Positions 6,594-9,092 of a DNA stretch of 9,092 nt are shown piece after piece. Position numbers and translations under genes: made by a program. Below the pieces are notes generated by a model that ran no database searches, was not told the origin of the DNA, and saw nothing but the letters and a program-made list of their open reading frames with translations. The first letter of the stretch is position 1. Each line of letters begins with the position of its first letter. Source of the stretch: Polyangiaceae bacterium (GTDB lineage: Bacteria; Myxococcota; Polyangia; Polyangiales; Polyangiaceae); the NCBI GenBank assembly GCA_025936205.1, contig JAICTU010000373.1:1-9092 (forward strand). Direction: 5' to 3'.

Positions 6594-6620
6594 CGTCGGG
6601 CAGCCATTGACTGCCCGACG
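6594..6620. terminator. Bidirectional hairpin between convergent genes
   Basis: CGTCGGGCAG (6594-6603) and CTGCCCGACG (6611-6620) form a perfect 10-bp stem with the 7-nt loop CCATTGA. It lies 16 bp after the bactofilin stop and 32 bp beyond the 3' end of the convergent oxidoreductase gene, the expected place for a shared terminator. There is no marked T run on either strand, as is common in GC-rich genomes. Confidence 0.6.
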
Positions 6621-6651
6621 CCACTTCGCATTCTCGCGTCAGGCCCTCCGC

Positions 6652-8148
6652 CTAAACACGGCGCGGCATGGGCAGCTTCGTGTCGTGCCCGGGCATGGGC
6701 GCGGTCGCCGGCGCCGATAGCCCCTTCACCAGGTCCGCGATCTGCACCGCCTGGCCCGTGCCGAAGCAGCGGTTGGCGGCCGCGCCGATCAGGATCGAAT
6801 ACAGCCCGCTGCGCTCGTCCGCCGCGCGCTTGTACTTGTCGGGCTCGGCGTGGCCAAAGACCTCCGCCAGCATCACCGCGTCGCCGCCGCCGTGACTGCC
6901 GGCGCCCGTCCAGGGCTCGATCTCCTGCGGCTGCCCGCGCAGCGGGATGATGCGTGTGCGCACGGCGTCCTTCTCCGCGCCCGGCGGCAGCGTGGCGCCC
7001 GCCGTGAAGGCCTGCTCGACGATCTGGTGCTCCAGGCGGCCCTTCGTGCCATTGAACGCCACCATGTAGCCCTCCCAGGCGTTGAACGCGTTCAGCGAGT
7101 AGCTGAGCGTGGCGCCCGACTCGTAGCGCACGATCACGTTCATCGTGTCCTCGATGTCGATCTCCGGCCGAAACACGCAGCGGTCGCGGAAGTAGCCGTC
7201 GTACTTCTCGTTGTCGAGGTACAGGGCCTGGAACGCCGGATCCGCCGCCAGGTCGAGGTAGAACGTGCACGCGCCCTTCTCGGGGCAGTTACGGCAGCGC
7301 TCGTGGTGGCTCTTCAGCCCCATGCGCTTCGCCATCGCCGGCGTGTAGTACTCGCGCTTGCCGGAAGCGAGCACGGTCTGCGGCTGGCTGCCGAGCCACC
7401 AGTTGACGAGATCGAAATGGTGCGTCGCCTTGTGCACCATCAGACCGCCCGAGATGGCCTTCTGGCTGTGCCAGCGCCGGAAGTAGTCGGCGCCGTGCAC
7501 GGTGTTGAGCAGCCAGTGGAAGTCGGCCGAGAGGATGTCGCCGATGGCGTTGCTCATCAGCAGATCTTTGACCTGCGTGCGCGGCGGCGAGTAGCGGTAG
7601 TTGAACAGCACGCGCACGTGGCGCGAGTTGCGCTTGCAAGCGTCGACGATGCGCTGCGCCTTCTCCGGCGTGGTGGTCAGCGGCTTCTCCGTGATCACGT
7701 CACAGCCGGCGTCGAGCGCGCGCACGATATACTCGTCGTGTGTGCCATCGGGGCTGGTGACGATCACCGCGTGCGGCTTCTGCTCTGCGATCATCTTGTC
7801 GAAGTCGGCAGCCAGGAAGCGCTTGGGCTTGGCGCCCGCGGCCGCCACCACCTTGCCCGCCAGCTCCAGACGTCCGGGATTGATGTCGCACAGGCCGACG
7901 AGCTCGTTGCCCTCGCGAAACGTCTCGGTGACGGCGGTCAGGTACATGCGGGAGCGCGAGCCCAGGCCCACGATCGCATGGCGGCGCCGGCCCCCGGCGC
8001 GCGCACTGGTGCCGGCCCCCGGCGCCGTTGCGGGTGCGGCAGCCGGAGCGGCCTGAGCCCCTGCGGCTCCGGCGAGTCCGAGGGCGACGCCGCCCGCGGC
8101 TTGCAGTAGGGTTCGGCGATCGAGGGTGCGTTCGGCAGCGTCGCTCAT
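6652..8148 (-). CDS. Tat-exported Gfo/Idh/MocA family oxidoreductase
   Basis: The 498-residue protein begins with a twin-arginine signal: DRRTLLQAAGG (residues 10-20), a hydrophobic Ala/Gly/Leu stretch, and a likely cleavage site near AQA-AP (about 33). An Ala/Pro linker follows. The Rossmann nucleotide-binding start is HAIVGLGSRSR (57-67), with the acidic end of strand two at CDIN (87-90). The family's EKP motif is at 154-156 (CDVITEKPLTTTP); its lysine is the usual catalytic or substrate-binding residue. HKATHHFDLVNWW (239-251) is the conserved alpha/beta-domain helix. Four cysteines (C285, C288, C294, C324) in an inserted segment could bind metal or form disulfides. Family members oxidise, reduce or epimerise sugars and cyclitols with NAD(P), and some (GH109) are NAD-dependent glycosidases. 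A folded, cofactor-loaded periplasmic enzyme fits Tat export. Divergent from a secreted glycosidase-like gene, it probably acts on carbohydrates; the substrate is unknown. The ATG at 8148 is preceded by a purine-rich AGAAGAAC. Confidence 0.92.
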   Translation of the reverse strand: MSDAAERTLDRRTLLQAAGGVALGLAGAAGAQAAPAAAPATAPGAGTSARAGGRRRHAIVGLGSRSRMYLTAVTETFREGNELVGLCDINPGRLELAGKVVAAAGAKPKRFLAADFDKMIAEQKPHAVIVTSPDGTHDEYIVRALDAGCDVITEKPLTTTPEKAQRIVDACKRNSRHVRVLFNYRYSPPRTQVKDLLMSNAIGDILSADFHWLLNTVHGADYFRRWHSQKAISGGLMVHKATHHFDLVNWWLGSQPQTVLASGKREYYTPAMAKRMGLKSHHERCRNCPEKGACTFYLDLAADPAFQALYLDNEKYDGYFRDRCVFRPEIDIEDTMNVIVRYESGATLSYSLNAFNAWEGYMVAFNGTKGRLEHQIVEQAFTAGATLPPGAEKDAVRTRIIPLRGQPQEIEPWTGAGSHGGGDAVMLAEVFGHAEPDKYKRAADERSGLYSILIGAAANRCFGTGQAVQIADLVKGLSAPATAPMPGHDTKLPMPRRV

Positions 8149-8188
8149 GGTGTTCTTCTATTTGCGCCGGGCGGCGCGAGCAACAAAG
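8149..8188. promoter_or_regulatory. Short divergent intergenic region between oxidoreductase and glycosidase genes
   Basis: Only 40 bp separate the two start codons (8148 minus, 8189 plus). Promoters for the two genes must therefore overlap each other or extend into the opposite coding regions, which makes coordinated control likely. I see no clear -35/-10 boxes or palindromic operator. Confidence 0.45.
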
Positions 8189-9092
8189 ATGCGCCGCGGA
8201 GCGTGCGCGATCTGCTGCATTTTAGCCGTGTTTTGTCCGTGGCTGCTGGAAGGCGAGGCCCGTGCAGAGCCGGCTCCGGCCATCGACCGGCGGGCGCTGG
8301 TGCAGCGCCACAGCCCGAGCGCGACCAGCGTCGACCCCGAGTCACCCTTCATGGTCGGCAACGGCAACCTCGCGCTGGCCGCCGATCTCACGGGGCTGGC
8401 CACTTTTCCCGAGCGCTACGCGCCGCTCGCGCCGCTGATGATCCAGGCGCAGTGGGCCTGGCATAGCTTCCCCAATCCCGAGCACTACAGCCTGGAACGA
8501 GCGCTCGTGCCGGTCGACGTGCGCGGCCGCAGCGAGCGCTTTCCGTGGCTGCACGATTGGAGCGAGGCCAAGCGTCCCGAGATCCAGTGGCTGCGCGAAA
8601 ATCCCCATCGCTTCTCGCTGGGGCGCCTCGCGCTGCACCTGGTGAGCCGAGACGGACGAGCCGCGCGCCTCGAGGACCTGTCGCGGACCCGGCAGGCGCT
8701 CGAGCTGTGGACGGGCAGGCTGCTCAGCAGCTTCGAGTTCGACGGCGCTCGCGTCGAGGTGGAGACCAGCGTCCATCCGGAGCTCGATCTGGTGATCGTG
8801 AAGCTGAGCTCGGCGCTGCTCGCCGACGGTCGCCTGGGCGTGGATCTGAAGTTCCCTGGCGTGTCCGCGCAGCTCAACCCCGATCCCGCGGACCGGCAGC
8901 ACCCCGACGCGCACCGCACGCTCGAGCGCGGCCGCAGCCGGCGCGCTCTGCGGCTCGAGCGGCAGCTGGATGCGACACGTTATCACGTCCTGGCGCAGGC
9001 AGACCGCGAGCTGGCGATCGAGCGCGCGGGCCAGCACGAGTATCGCTTCACTGCACGCGGCGCCAGCACGCTCACCTTGCTGGTGGCCTTCA
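8189..9092 (+). CDS. Secreted glycoside hydrolase, GH65-like N-terminal region (partial, 3' end outside window)
   Basis: The first 301 residues are visible, and the frame is open to the window edge. Residues 1-26 form a Sec signal peptide: MRRG, then a hydrophobic core ACAICCILAVFCPWLL, with likely cleavage after ARA (24-26). The mature part begins with ALVQRHSP (36-43) and PFMVGNGNLALAADLTGLAT (53-72). QAQWAWHSFPNPEHYSLE (86-103) follows. This pattern is typical of the N-terminal beta-sandwich of GH65-like/six-hairpin glycosidases. Beta-rich sequence follows (ELWTGRLLSSFEFDGARVEV, 172-191; TSVHPELDLVIVKLSS, 193-208). The catalytic alpha/alpha-barrel would lie beyond the window, so the substrate and the catalytic residues cannot be judged. 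The ATG at 8189 is chosen because it gives the complete signal peptide; the upstream ribosome binding site is weak. It is divergent from the Tat oxidoreductase, suggesting a shared periplasmic or extracellular carbohydrate pathway. Confidence 0.85.
   Translation, partial: MRRGACAICCILAVFCPWLLEGEARAEPAPAIDRRALVQRHSPSATSVDPESPFMVGNGNLALAADLTGLATFPERYAPLAPLMIQAQWAWHSFPNPEHYSLERALVPVDVRGRSERFPWLHDWSEAKRPEIQWLRENPHRFSLGRLALHLVSRDGRAARLEDLSRTRQALELWTGRLLSSFEFDGARVEVETSVHPELDLVIVKLSSALLADGRLGVDLKFPGVSAQLNPDPADRQHPDAHRTLERGRSRRALRLERQLDATRYHVLAQADRELAIERAGQHEYRFTARGASTLTLLVAF

Noticed and set aside
6850..8109. 419-codon plus-strand open frame opposite the oxidoreductase gene
   Set aside because: It is an antisense shadow caused by high GC. 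The minus strand has clear Rossmann, EKP and Tat motifs.
8342..9037. 231-codon minus-strand frame opposite the glycosidase gene
   Set aside because: It is a shadow of the plus-strand gene, which has a signal peptide and the GH65-like VGNG and QWAWHSFPNP motifs.

Overview
The window is very GC-rich bacterial DNA (roughly two-thirds G+C by eye, with strong G/C preference at third codon positions). A bactofilin gene, a bactofilin-like fusion protein, proteins with long Pro/Ala/Ser-rich low-complexity tails, a Tat-exported sugar-oxidoreductase-type enzyme and a secreted glycosidase-type protein would fit a myxobacterium or a related large-genome bacterium. This placement is inference; no rRNA or other phylogenetic marker is present.

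Layout. (1) 1-594 holds a decayed DDE transposase whose recognisable pieces lie in three different reading frames. It is followed by a G/C-rich stem-loop and about 130 bp without a gene. (2) 775-2898 is a divergent pair: an MFS exporter on the minus strand and a DUF3025-family protein on the plus strand. (3) 2899-3307 is a 409-bp non-coding stretch. It carries repeated GTCAG words, an 11-bp direct repeat and a stem-loop just ahead of a strong ribosome binding site. (4) 3308-6578 is a compact three-gene plus-strand operon. It encodes an uncharacterised protein with a disordered N-terminal half and a helical C-terminal half, then a pentapeptide-repeat beta-helix protein whose C-terminus looks like a bactofilin, then a bona fide small bactofilin. 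(5) 6594-6620 is a perfect hairpin between convergent genes. (6) 6652-9092 is a second divergent pair: a Tat-signal Gfo/Idh/MocA oxidoreductase (minus) and a signal-peptide-bearing GH65-like glycosidase (plus). The latter is cut by the window edge.

How the genes may work together. The central operon is the most interesting part. Two adjacent products are beta-solenoids, one built from pentapeptide coils ending in a bactofilin-like segment and the other a classical polymer-forming bactofilin. The first gene overlaps the second by one base, so the three are very likely co-expressed. A reasonable hypothesis is a bactofilin-based scaffold with a dedicated beta-helical partner and a helical adaptor that has a weak Hpt-like signature. 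The last gene pair looks like export-linked carbohydrate processing. The first pair has no clear functional link to the rest.
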